Source of the DNA: Luteibacter sp. OK325
Lineage (GTDB): Bacteria; Pseudomonadota; Gammaproteobacteria; Xanthomonadales; Rhodanobacteraceae
Assembly (NCBI RefSeq): GCF_003050935.1
Contig: NZ_QAOX01000001.1
Span: forward strand, 310,001-374,000
DNA: 64,000 nt
Direction: 5' to 3'
The position numbers were made by a program, and so were the translations under genes. The notes under the pieces are model-generated. The model was not told where the DNA came from. It was given only the letters and a program-made list of their open reading frames with translations, and did no database searches. How positions within the stretch are numbered: position 1 is the stretch's first letter; each line of letters opens with the position of its first letter. Positions 37,291 through 46,107 of the stretch are shown here, in pieces.

Positions 37291-40014
37291 ATGCCTACGC
37301 TCACGCTCATCGACGGGTCCTCGTACCTGTATCGCGCCTTCCATGCGCTGCCTCCCCTGACCAACGCCTTCGGCGAGCCCACCGGCGCGTTGTTCGGCAT
37401 CGTCAACATGCTGCGCACGACGACGAAGGCCGGTTCGGACTATGTGGCCTTCGTCTGCGATGCGCCGGGCCGCACCTTCCGCGACGACCTTTACCCCGAG
37501 TACAAGGCCAACCGTCCGTCGATGCCGGATGACCTGCGGGCCCAGGTCGACCCGATGATGAAGATTGTCGGTGCGCTCGGCTTTCCTATCCTGTGCGTCC
37601 CCGGCGTGGAAGCGGACGACGTCATCGGCACCCTCGCCCGCCAGGCGGCCGAGGAAGGCATTCATACGATCATCTCGACCGGCGACAAGGATTTCGCACA
37701 GATGGTTGGCCCGCATACGCTGCTGGTCAACACGATGACCAACACCACGATGGACGTGGATGGCGTCTTCGCCAAGTTCGGCGTGCGGCCCGACCAGATC
37801 GTCGATTACCTCACCCTCATGGGTGACAGCATCGACAACGTGCCCGGCGTGGAGAAATGCGGCCCGAAGACCGCAGCCAAATGGCTGGGCGAATACCACA
37901 ACCTCGAGAACCTCTTCGCCAACGCGGACAGCATCGGTGGCAAGATCGGCGAGAACCTGCGCGCGGCGATACCGCGCCTGCCGCTGTCGCGCGAGCTGGT
38001 GACCATCCGTACCGACGTGCCGTTGGAGTACCGTCCCACTGGGCTGGCCATGCGTGAGCGTGATACCGACGCGTTGCGCGAGCTTTACGCGCGGTATGAC
38101 TTCAAGGCCGCACTGAAGGACCTGGACAACGCGGCGACGACCGCCGCGCCGGTCCCTGTCGCGGCGCCCGCCGCCACGCACACACCGCCGGACGCGTCGC
38201 TGTCGGTCGAAGGCGATTACGAACTCATCGTCACCGAAGACCGATTCGCCGCGTGGCTGGAGAAGCTCGAAACCGCACCGCTGATCGCCTTCGATACCGA
38301 GACCACCAGCATCGACGCGATGCTCGCCGATATCGTCGGCGTGTCGCTTGCCGTCGAACCGGGCAAGGCAGCCTATATCCCGCTGGGTCACGACTATCCC
38401 GGCGCTCCGCTGCAGCTACCGCGCGACCACGTGCTTGGCGCGTTGAAGCCGATCTTCGAGGATGCCTCGCGCCCGAAGGTAGGCCAGCACGGCAAGTACG
38501 ACATCAACATCCTGTCGCATTACGGCATCGACGTGAAAGGCCTTCTGCACGACACCATGCTCGAGTCGTATATCTACAACGCGACCGCGACGCGCCATGA
38601 CATGGATTCCCTTGCCACGCGATACCTCGGTTACACCACCATCAAGTACGAACAGGTCGCTGGCAAGGGCGCGAAGCAGATCTCGTTCTCGCAGGTGGAC
38701 ATCGACACGGCATGCCGTTACGCCGCGGAAGACGCCGACGTAACGTTGCGCCTGCACCACGCCCTGTGGCCGAAGCTCGAAGCGGAACCGTCGTTACGCG
38801 CGGTCTATACGGACATCGAAATACCGCTGGTTCCCGTGCTGGCAAAGATGGAGCGCACGGGCGTGCTCATCGACGCCCATGTGCTTCGCCTGCAGAGCCA
38901 GCAGCTGGGCAAGCGCATGGTGGAGCTGCAACAGCTGGCCCACGCCTCCGCCGGCCATGAGTTCAACCTGGACTCTCCGAAGCAGTTGCAGGCCGTACTG
39001 TTCGACGAACTCGGTCTCGCTGCGAAGATCAAGACGCCCACCGGCCAGCCTTCGACCAACGAAGAAGCGCTCGAAGCCATCGCCGAAACCCACGAACTGC
39101 CGCGCCTGATCCTCGAGTACCGCGGCCTGGCCAAGCTGCGCTCGACGTATACCGACAAGCTCGCCGGCATCGTCAATCCGCGCACGGGTCGCGTCCATAC
39201 CAGCTACCACCAGGGCGCCGTCGCGACAGGCCGCATCAGTTCATCGGACCCGAACCTGCAGAACATTCCGGTGCGCACCGAAGAGGGCCGACGCATCCGC
39301 CAGGCGTTCATCGCTCCGGAGGGCTGGCGCATCGTCGCCGCCGACTATTCGCAGATCGAACTGCGCATCATGGCCCACCTCTCCAACGACGAAGGCCTGG
39401 TGCGGGCGTTCCAGGAAGGTGGCGACGTGCATCGCGCGACGGCCGCGGAAGTCTTCGGCGTGCCTGCCGACGAGGTCACGACCAATCAGCGTCGCGCGGC
39501 GAAGGCGATCAACTTCGGCCTGATGTACGGCATGAGCGCGTTCGGCCTGGCCAAGCAGCTCAATGTGGACCGTGGCGAAGCATCCGACTACATGGGCCGC
39601 TATTTCTCACGCTACCCGGGCGTGCGTGCCTTCATGGACGCCACGCGTGAGCAGGCCCACCGCGACGGTTATGTCCAGACACTGTTCGGCCGCCGCCTTT
39701 ACCTCGAGAACCTCAACTCGCGTAACCAGGCCTTTCGCGCTGGTGCCGAGCGCGCGGCCATCAACGCGCCCATGCAGGGCACGGCAGCCGACATCATCAA
39801 GCGGGCCATGATCGCCGTCTCGGCGTGGATCGAACCGCGCGACGACGTTCGCATGCTGATGCAGGTGCACGATGAACTGGTCTTCGAAGTCCGCGCCGAT
39901 GCCGTCGACGAGATACGCGCCGGCATCGAGAAACACATGACGGGGGCGGCCTCGCTCAGCGTGCCCCTTCAGGTCGATATCGGCGTGGGCGCCAACTGGG
40001 ACGAGGCGCACTAA
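37291..40014 (+). CDS. polA: DNA polymerase I
   Basis: A 907-residue repair and Okazaki-fragment-processing polymerase. The order is: a 5'-3' exonuclease/flap domain (about 1-290; DGSSYLYRAFHAL, EADDVIGTLA); a 3'-5' proofreading exonuclease that keeps its first catalytic motif FDTET (D335), so proofreading is probably active; and the family A polymerase with DYSQIELR (D685) and VHDELVFEV (D861). The ATG at 37291 directly follows CGGAGGT. The longer upstream frame overlaps the DUF2782 gene and is not used. Confidence 0.97.
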   Translation: MPTLTLIDGSSYLYRAFHALPPLTNAFGEPTGALFGIVNMLRTTTKAGSDYVAFVCDAPGRTFRDDLYPEYKANRPSMPDDLRAQVDPMMKIVGALGFPILCVPGVEADDVIGTLARQAAEEGIHTIISTGDKDFAQMVGPHTLLVNTMTNTTMDVDGVFAKFGVRPDQIVDYLTLMGDSIDNVPGVEKCGPKTAAKWLGEYHNLENLFANADSIGGKIGENLRAAIPRLPLSRELVTIRTDVPLEYRPTGLAMRERDTDALRELYARYDFKAALKDLDNAATTAAPVPVAAPAATHTPPDASLSVEGDYELIVTEDRFAAWLEKLETAPLIAFDTETTSIDAMLADIVGVSLAVEPGKAAYIPLGHDYPGAPLQLPRDHVLGALKPIFEDASRPKVGQHGKYDINILSHYGIDVKGLLHDTMLESYIYNATATRHDMDSLATRYLGYTTIKYEQVAGKGAKQISFSQVDIDTACRYAAEDADVTLRLHHALWPKLEAEPSLRAVYTDIEIPLVPVLAKMERTGVLIDAHVLRLQSQQLGKRMVELQQLAHASAGHEFNLDSPKQLQAVLFDELGLAAKIKTPTGQPSTNEEALEAIAETHELPRLILEYRGLAKLRSTYTDKLAGIVNPRTGRVHTSYHQGAVATGRISSSDPNLQNIPVRTEEGRRIRQAFIAPEGWRIVAADYSQIELRIMAHLSNDEGLVRAFQEGGDVHRATAAEVFGVPADEVTTNQRRAAKAINFGLMYGMSAFGLAKQLNVDRGEASDYMGRYFSRYPGVRAFMDATREQAHRDGYVQTLFGRRLYLENLNSRNQAFRAGAERAAINAPMQGTAADIIKRAMIAVSAWIEPRDDVRMLMQVHDELVFEVRADAVDEIRAGIEKHMTGAASLSVPLQVDIGVGANWDEAH

Positions 40015-40105
40015 GCGTGCGCTAAGCGTTTCCGGCCGCACCTGGCCGTCCATACGTAAGTTTTCCGTTTAGTCGACCATGTCGCCTTGCGCCAAGTGAT
40101 TGAAA

Positions 40106-40138
40106 AATCGGCCCATGAACGCGGGCTGATTTTTTTTG
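40106..40138 (+). terminator. Rho-independent terminator of polA
   Basis: A 9-bp stem with one wobble (40106-40114 with 40123-40131; GGCCC/GGGCT core) is followed by a U8-type run. It lies about 90 bp past the polA stop and separates polA from the sRNA. Confidence 0.87.
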
Positions 40139-40154
40139 CGTCGGCGATGCAACT

Positions 40155-40181
40155 TTGCCGGCTTTTGTCCGTCTATATATT
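40155..40181 (+). promoter_or_regulatory. Predicted promoter of the sX13-like sRNA
   Basis: TTGCCG (40155-40160) and TATATT (40176-40181) lie 15 bp apart; the -10 region is an AT island (CTATATATTC). Transcription would start near 40188. Confidence 0.5.
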
Positions 40182-40187
40182 CGGACG

Positions 40188-40312
40188 CACGCAACGGCGT
40201 CCCATCGGTGGGTCTCACCTCCCTGAGGCCCCCTCAAGGTGGACCGGTTCTTCCCCTGGTTCCGGTCTTCCACCCGGCCCCGAGAGCTCCCCTGGCTCTC
40301 GGGGTTTTTTTT
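40188..40312 (+). ncRNA. sX13: sX13-like small regulatory RNA
   Basis: About 125 nt, non-coding, between the polA terminator and the next gene. Three consecutive hairpins each expose a CCCC run: 40216-40241 (CACCT/AGGTG outer stem, TGAG/CTCA inner stem, loop GCCCC); 40242-40267 (GACCGG/CCGGTC, loop containing CTTCCCCTGG); and the terminator 40278-40304 (CCCCGAGAG/CTCTCGGGG, loop CTCCCCTGG) followed by U8. The Xanthomonas sRNA sX13 is encoded next to polA and acts on G-rich mRNA leaders through C-rich loops. Location and structure agree; the 5' end is estimated. Confidence 0.8.
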
Positions 40313-40375
40313 GCCTACACAACCTGCACATTCACACCCGCATCCTCGGCGCCACTTGGAACGGGAGGAATCACC

Positions 40376-40594
40376 ATGCGCGCAGGTCTCATCGTCGTCG
40401 GCGTCATCCTTATCGGCCTTGGCCTGTGGGTCACCCTGGGCAACGGCAGCTACCAGAAGACCGACACGATCGCCTCGATCGGTTCGGCCAAACTCGAGGC
40501 CACGCACGACAAGTCGATCCCGCAGTGGGTGGGCATCGCGGGGATCGTCATCGGCGGCATCGTCGCTGTCGCCGGCATCTCCCGGAAGAACTGA
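40376..40594 (+). CDS. Small DUF3185-like membrane protein
   Basis: 72 residues with two hydrophobic helices (about 3-20 and 50-67) around a short polar loop containing DKSIPQW, the feature that suggests DUF3185. GGGAGGA lies five bases before the ATG. It starts 63 bp after the sRNA terminator and ends 23 bp before uvrD. Function unknown. Confidence 0.72.
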   Translation: MRAGLIVVGVILIGLGLWVTLGNGSYQKTDTIASIGSAKLEATHDKSIPQWVGIAGIVIGGIVAVAGISRKN

Positions 40595-40605
40595 GTCCCA
40601 GCCGG

Positions 40606-40611
40606 TACAAT
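40606..40611 (+). promoter_or_regulatory. TANNNT -10 hexamer six bases before the uvrD start
   Basis: TACAAT ends exactly six bases (GGGGGG) before the uvrD ATG. The G-run is too close to the ATG to act as a normal ribosome site in a leadered mRNA, and a transcript from this -10 would start at the ATG. Confidence 0.5.
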
Positions 40612-40617
40612 GGGGGG

Positions 40618-42834
40618 ATGGATGTTTCCCATCTCCTCGATTCCCTCAACGACGCCCAGCGCGAGGCCGTCAGCGCCCCGCCCGGGCACTATCTGATCCT
40701 CGCCGGTGCCGGCTCCGGCAAGACCCGTGTCCTGATCAACCGCATCGGTTGGCTGACCCAGGTCGAGCGGGTACCGCCGTGGGCGATTCTCGCCGTGACC
40801 TTTACCAATAAGGCCGCAGGCGAGATGCGCACGCGCCTGGATGGAATCATCCCGGGCGGTACGCAAGGGCTCACCGTCGGCACTTTCCATGGCATCGCCC
40901 ATCGTCTCCTCCGGCGCCACTGGCGCGAGGCGGGGCTGGTCGAAGGTTTCCAGATCCTCGACTCGGACGACCAGCAGCGGCTGATCAAGCGCATCATCGC
41001 CGGCCTTGGCCTGGACGAAGCGCGTTTTCCACCGCGTCAGGCCAGCTGGCAGATCAACAACTGGAAGGACGAAGGCAAGCGCCCGGACGCGATCGAGCAT
41101 CGCGACCATCCGGTCACGCGCACCTTCGTGGAGATTTACAAGGCCTACGAGCAACAGTGCCAGCGCGCCGGCCTGGTCGACTTCGCCGAGCTGCTGCTGC
41201 GTGCGCACGAGCTCTGGCTGAAAGACCCGCAAGTACTCAAGCACTACCAGGATCGCTGGCGCTACCTGCTGATCGACGAGTTCCAGGACACCAACACACT
41301 GCAATACGCGTGGATCCGCGTGCTCGCCGGCAGCACCGGCCAGGTCTTCGTGGTCGGTGACGACGACCAGGCCATCTATGGCTGGCGCGGCGCGAAGGTC
41401 GAGAACGTGCAGCAGTTCCTCAACGACTTCGCTGGCGCGAAAACCATTCGCCTGGAGCAGAACTATCGCTCCACCTCGACCATCCTCAATGCCGCCAACG
41501 CGGTCATCTCGCGCAATGGTGGCCGCCTCGGCAAGCAGCTGTGGACCGATGGCGGCGAAGGCGAGCGCATTGCGCTGTACGCCGCGTATAACGAACAGGA
41601 CGAAGCACGCTTCGTCATCGAGCGCATTCGCGAGCACATTGCCGAAACCGGTAATGCGCGCGACTGCGCCATCCTTTATCGTTCCAACGCGCAGTCGCGC
41701 AACTTCGAAGAACAGCTGATCCAGCGCGACCTGCCTTATCGCGTCTACGGCGGCCTGCGCTTCTTCGAGCGTGCCGAGATCAAGGATGCCCTGGCCTACC
41801 TGCGCCTGGCATCGAACCGCCATGACGATGCCGCCTTCGAGCGCGCCGTGAATACGCCACCGCGTGGCATCGGCGATCGCACCCTCGACGAGCTGCGTCG
41901 ACGCGCGCGTGCCGACAGCAGTTCCATGTGGGAGGCCATGCTGACGGAAGCGTCCATCGGCGGCCTCGCCGGGCGCGCGAAGAATGCGCTCAAGGCTTTC
42001 ATCGGCCTCGTCGACAACCTTGCACGCACCTTTGGCGGCCACGACCGGCTCGACGGCGACGAATCGCCCACGGCGCTGAGTCTTGCCGAGCAGATCGAGC
42101 ACGCGATCCTCCACACCGGGCTGCGTGATTTCTACGAAAATGACAAGCGTGGCAATGGCGAGGCACGCGTCGAGAACCTGGACGAACTGGTCAACGTCGC
42201 CAGTCGCTTCGAGATGACCCCTGAAGACGTCGACGCCGGCCTCAACGAGCTCTCGGCTTTTCTTTCCCACGCCTCGCTGGAAGCCGGTGAAGGCCAGGGC
42301 GAAGCGTGGGACGACTGCGTGCAGCTGATGACGCTGCATTCGGCGAAGGGGCTGGAGTTTCCCATCGTATTCCTCGTCGGCATGGAAGAAGGCCTGTTCC
42401 CGAGCCAGCGTTCCACCGAGGAAGACAACCGTCTGGAGGAAGAGCGCCGTCTCGCGTACGTCGGCATCACGCGAGCGCGCGAGCGCCTGTACGTTTCGCA
42501 CGCCGAGTCGCGACGCATGCACGGCACGGAGATGCTGGCCCGGCCCTCGCGCTTCCTGGGCGAGATCCCGCCGGAGCTGATCGACGAACTGCGCCCCCGC
42601 GTGCAGGTATCGCGCCCGGCCTACGCCGACCGTTATTCAGGCGGTGGCGGCGGCAGTTCCCTGGTGGAAGCCTCGCCCATCGCGCTCGGCCAGCGGGTCA
42701 GCCACCCCAAGTTCGGCGAAGGCACGGTCGTCAGCGCCGAGGGCGCCGGGGCCCACATGCGCCTGCAGGTGAACTTCGAGGATGCCGGAAGCAAGTGGTT
42801 GGTTTACGCTTACGCGAATCTGACCGCGTTGTAA
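40618..42834 (+). CDS. uvrD: DNA helicase II
   Basis: A 738-residue SF1 3'-5' helicase for nucleotide excision and mismatch repair. Walker A GAGSGKT (residues 30-36), motif II LLIDEFQDTNT, motif III VVGDDDQAIYGWRG, motif IV QNYRST, motif V TLHSAKGLEFPIVF and motif VI YVGITRARERL are in order. The C-terminal tudor-like RNA polymerase-binding domain is present (HPKFGEGTVVSAEG). The open frame extends back through the sRNA, but ATG 40618 matches the family start. Confidence 0.96.
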   Translation: MDVSHLLDSLNDAQREAVSAPPGHYLILAGAGSGKTRVLINRIGWLTQVERVPPWAILAVTFTNKAAGEMRTRLDGIIPGGTQGLTVGTFHGIAHRLLRRHWREAGLVEGFQILDSDDQQRLIKRIIAGLGLDEARFPPRQASWQINNWKDEGKRPDAIEHRDHPVTRTFVEIYKAYEQQCQRAGLVDFAELLLRAHELWLKDPQVLKHYQDRWRYLLIDEFQDTNTLQYAWIRVLAGSTGQVFVVGDDDQAIYGWRGAKVENVQQFLNDFAGAKTIRLEQNYRSTSTILNAANAVISRNGGRLGKQLWTDGGEGERIALYAAYNEQDEARFVIERIREHIAETGNARDCAILYRSNAQSRNFEEQLIQRDLPYRVYGGLRFFERAEIKDALAYLRLASNRHDDAAFERAVNTPPRGIGDRTLDELRRRARADSSSMWEAMLTEASIGGLAGRAKNALKAFIGLVDNLARTFGGHDRLDGDESPTALSLAEQIEHAILHTGLRDFYENDKRGNGEARVENLDELVNVASRFEMTPEDVDAGLNELSAFLSHASLEAGEGQGEAWDDCVQLMTLHSAKGLEFPIVFLVGMEEGLFPSQRSTEEDNRLEEERRLAYVGITRARERLYVSHAESRRMHGTEMLARPSRFLGEIPPELIDELRPRVQVSRPAYADRYSGGGGGSSLVEASPIALGQRVSHPKFGEGTVVSAEGAGAHMRLQVNFEDAGSKWLVYAYANLTAL

Positions 42835-42846
42835 GGGGCTCCAACG

Positions 42847-42879
42847 CGCCACGCTCCCATCCACGGGAGTGTCGTGGCG
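42847..42879 (+). terminator. Strong hairpin after uvrD, without a U-run
   Basis: CGCCACG-CTCCC pairs with GGGAG-CGTGGCG (12 bp, 3-nt bulge, 6-nt loop). No U-run follows, so it may attenuate or stabilise rather than terminate. It lies 46 bp before the hscC start. Confidence 0.4.
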
Positions 42880-42924
42880 TGCCCTGAGAGCGGCGGCGCG
42901 AACCGCACCAGGGAACAGACAGAC

Positions 42925-44640
42925 ATGATCGTGGGGATCGACCTAGGCACCACCAACAGCCTCGTCGCGGCATGGATCGATGGCGCGCCGCAGCTCATCC
43001 CGAATGCCCTGGGAGCGATGCTCACGCCCTCCTGTGTCGGCATCGACCAGGACGGCAGCGTGCTGGTGGGCGAGGCGGCACGCGAGCGCCTGCAGACGCA
43101 CCCCGAGCAAACCGCTTCCCTGTTCAAGCGCTACATGGGCAGCGCGCGCACGGTTCGCCTTGGCGACCGCGACTATCGGGCGGAAGAGCTTTCCGCCCTC
43201 GTCCTGCGTTCACTGAAGGCCGATGCCGAGGCCGCGCTCGGTGTCCCGGTGACCGAAGCGATTATCACTGTTCCCGCTTACTTCTCTGATGCCCAGCGCA
43301 AGGCCACGCGTGCAGCAGGCGAGTTGGCGGGGCTACGGGTGGAACGTCTGCTCAACGAGCCGACAGCCGCTGCGTTGGCCTATGGCCTGCATGATGCCCG
43401 GGGCGAGACGCAGTTCCTTGTCTTCGACCTGGGCGGTGGCACCTTCGACGTTTCGATCCTGGAGATGTTCGACGGCGTGATGGAAGTGCGCGCCAGCGCC
43501 GGCGACAACATGCTCGGTGGTGAGGATTTTGTCACGTTGATCGCGGATCTCGCTTTCCACAACGGGATTCCGGAAGCCGCGCGCGAAGACGCGGTGTTCA
43601 TGCAACGGCTCGTCGCGCGGGCCGAAAAGGCGAAGCGCCTGCTCGGCACCCAGCCGAACGCCAGCTTCGATATCTCCTGGCGCGGCAGCGATGCGCGAGT
43701 GGAACTCGATCCGGATTCATTCGAGAAACTGTCGCAGCCGCTGCTCACCCGCCTATGGCGCCCCATCGAACGAGCGCTTCGCGATGCACGCATCCGTGCC
43801 GCGGACCTCGACAACGTCGTTCTCGCAGGTGGCGCGACGCGCATGCCCATGATCCGCGCACTGGCCACGCGCATGTTCGGTCGTTTTCCCGCCATGGGAC
43901 AAAACCCCGACGAAGTCGTTGCCCTCGGCGCCGCTGTCCAGGCAGGTCTGAAGATGAAGGACAAGGCGCTGGACGAGATGGTGATGACGGACGTCTGTCC
44001 TTACACGCTCGGCACCGCCATCTCACGACGCATGGATGGAGGGGCACGAGCGGATGGCCTCTATTCCCCCATCATCCAGCGCAACAACGTGGTCCCGGTA
44101 AGTCGCGCGCAACGCTACGTGCCTATCGATCCCAGTCAGTCGTCGATTCGTATCGAGGTCTACCAGGGCGAGTCGCGCCTGGTCCGCGACAACATCCTGC
44201 TCGGCGAGGTGACCGTGCCCCTCAAAGCCGGCCCCGGCCATGCAGAGGGTGTCGACGTGCGCTTCACGTACGATGTCAACGGCCTGCTCGAAGTCGAAGT
44301 GAGGGTTGTCGCGACATCGGAAACGCGCCGTCTTGTCATCGAAGGCAGCGAAGGGGGCCTCGGGGCCGATGAGATCGCGCGGCGGCTCGAAGCGCTGGCG
44401 GCACTGAAGGTTCATCCCCGCGACACGCTCGAGAATCGCACCCTGCTCGCCCGGGCGGAAAGGCTCTACGAACAGCTGCTCGGTCAGGTCCGGGACCATC
44501 TCGGACAGATGATCCTGAGCTTCGAGCAGGTCCTGGCCACGCAGGACCCGCGTCTTGTCGCACGCGACGCCGCCTTGTTCCGCGAAGCGCTGCACAGCAT
44601 CGAGGCGAACGATCACTTTGCTCCCGACCTGACGGACTGA
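42925..44640 (+). CDS. hscC: HscC-type Hsp70 chaperone
   Basis: A 571-residue Hsp70, shorter than DnaK (about 640) because of a truncated helical lid, as in E. coli HscC. The ATPase domain keeps GIDLGTTNSL, VPAYFSDAQRKATR, DLGGGTFDVSI and NEPTAAALAYG; the substrate-binding domain is present (VCPYTLGT ... NNVVPVS). HscC is a specialised Hsp70 that in E. coli works with its own J-like partners DjlB/DjlC. The gene here is 12 bp upstream of a J-like gene, so this looks like the same pairing. The substrate is unknown. Confidence 0.92.
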   Translation: MIVGIDLGTTNSLVAAWIDGAPQLIPNALGAMLTPSCVGIDQDGSVLVGEAARERLQTHPEQTASLFKRYMGSARTVRLGDRDYRAEELSALVLRSLKADAEAALGVPVTEAIITVPAYFSDAQRKATRAAGELAGLRVERLLNEPTAAALAYGLHDARGETQFLVFDLGGGTFDVSILEMFDGVMEVRASAGDNMLGGEDFVTLIADLAFHNGIPEAAREDAVFMQRLVARAEKAKRLLGTQPNASFDISWRGSDARVELDPDSFEKLSQPLLTRLWRPIERALRDARIRAADLDNVVLAGGATRMPMIRALATRMFGRFPAMGQNPDEVVALGAAVQAGLKMKDKALDEMVMTDVCPYTLGTAISRRMDGGARADGLYSPIIQRNNVVPVSRAQRYVPIDPSQSSIRIEVYQGESRLVRDNILLGEVTVPLKAGPGHAEGVDVRFTYDVNGLLEVEVRVVATSETRRLVIEGSEGGLGADEIARRLEALAALKVHPRDTLENRTLLARAERLYEQLLGQVRDHLGQMILSFEQVLATQDPRLVARDAALFREALHSIEANDHFAPDLTD

Positions 44641-44652
44641 GGAACAGCCTGC

Positions 44653-46107
44653 ATGGCCCTGCCCTGGTTCCTGGAGCTGTTGGAGCTTCCGCCGCACGCC
44701 GACGAGCGCGCAGTACGCCGCGCGTATGCCGTACGCGTCAAGATAATCGACCCGGCGACAGATCCGGCGGCGTTCGCCCGGCTGCGCGAAGCCTATGAAG
44801 CTGCGCGCGCCTGGGTCGCCGAAGACGATCACGACGTCGCGGTGGAACTGTCACCGTCGGCGGTGGAGCCGACCGTCGAGACGGACGCAGTCGAAGCGGA
44901 GGCGGCCGGCGATTCCACCGCAGCGCCAGCCGTTGTCGCGGTCAACCCGCAAGAAGAGGCCCTGCGACTCATCGATTGGCTGGCCACTCGAATTGCGTAC
45001 GGCGAAACGTCGGAAATCCAGCGGGAACTGGAAGCCTGTACCGCCCGACTTCGGTTGCAATACATCGACGCGCCGGGAATATTCGAGGAAGTCCTTATCG
45101 ATCGTCTCGCAAGGGGCTTGCTCCGGAAGCGCGCATACGTGTTCGATCTCGCCACGCAACACTTCCACTGGCAGGAGATCGGTCACCTCGCAGCGCTCGG
45201 CCCCAGGGGCATGTGGATCGAAGCGGTCGAGTCGCAACGCATGGTGTGGAACGGCATCGCGCCGATCTTCCGCGCGAATCGGCTGTCCCTGATCGAAGGA
45301 GCCGAAGCGTCGAAGGGCGCATTGCCGGAGCAGATCGTCAGGCGGTGGTCAGAAGTTCGCGACGATTTCCGACGTTTTCCTTCGTACCTGGGCCTTTATC
45401 TCGAGCCGACACGCCAACAGGAATGGGCCTCCCGTTACGACGCGTTACCCGCCCCGGAACGGCAAGCCATCGAGGCGCACCCGAAGCAGCGTCGCCAGGG
45501 ATTTTTCAGCCTCGAATGGACGCCTCGCGTGCGGGGCTTCCTCGTCGTCACGATAACCGGCCTCGTCGTTTACCTGGCTGTGTCGACGGCCGAGCTGCCG
45601 CAGACCGCGCCGACCGCGTCCAGGACGCACGCGACGTCATCCGCGGTTGTGCGTGCCGCAAGCGACCTCGATGTCACCATCAGTGAGTCCCCCGCTCCCG
45701 GCCACGACAAGCGCTGGATCGTCGTCACGCTGGCCAATCGCGGCCCGGTGACGCTTTACCTGGACAAGGCACTCACACCGCCGATGACGCCAGGGACCCA
45801 CCTCGCCCGGCCCTTGTTCAACATCTTCGATCCGCACGGCGTTTCGGTCGCATTCGCGCACCGGGCGATTCCCGATCCGCCAAGGGATCCAACAACGGCC
45901 TTTGTCCGGCTCGAGCCCGGGCAGACGTTATCCAAGAGTTTCGACCTCGATTTCGACTATAAGCTGATTCCAGGCGTGACCTATCGCATCAGCTATCGGC
46001 AGCCGGTCACGCGAACCATCCTTGACAAGGGAACTTACGTGGACAGCAACGTGCTCACGGCGAAAGCCGCGGCACACCATGCTGATCGCGCTCTTCCACC
46101 GCGGTGA
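44653..46107 (+). CDS. J-like membrane protein, partner of HscC, with M35-type beta domain
   Basis: A 484-residue protein. Residues 1-57 look like a J domain (WFLELLELPPHADERAVRRA), but the HPD motif is reduced to IDP (Asp33-Pro34, His replaced), followed by FARLREAYEAAR as in the DjlB/DjlC group. A Glu/Ala-rich linker and a helical region follow, then one membrane segment (about 296-315). The C-terminal part (about 335-470) would be periplasmic and resembles the N-terminal beta-sandwich of M35 peptidases (VVTLANRGPVTLYLD, then AFVRLEPGQTLSKSFDLDF); no HExxH is present. The last 53 bp overlap hemY, which is convergent. Confidence 0.85.
   Translation: MALPWFLELLELPPHADERAVRRAYAVRVKIIDPATDPAAFARLREAYEAARAWVAEDDHDVAVELSPSAVEPTVETDAVEAEAAGDSTAAPAVVAVNPQEEALRLIDWLATRIAYGETSEIQRELEACTARLRLQYIDAPGIFEEVLIDRLARGLLRKRAYVFDLATQHFHWQEIGHLAALGPRGMWIEAVESQRMVWNGIAPIFRANRLSLIEGAEASKGALPEQIVRRWSEVRDDFRRFPSYLGLYLEPTRQQEWASRYDALPAPERQAIEAHPKQRRQGFFSLEWTPRVRGFLVVTITGLVVYLAVSTAELPQTAPTASRTHATSSAVVRAASDLDVTISESPAPGHDKRWIVVTLANRGPVTLYLDKALTPPMTPGTHLARPLFNIFDPHGVSVAFAHRAIPDPPRDPTTAFVRLEPGQTLSKSFDLDFDYKLIPGVTYRISYRQPVTRTILDKGTYVDSNVLTAKAAAHHADRALPPR

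Noticed and set aside
40087..40617. N-terminal extension of uvrD reading through the sRNA and the small membrane gene
   Set aside because: No homology to UvrD, and it crosses two terminators; the family start fits ATG 40618.
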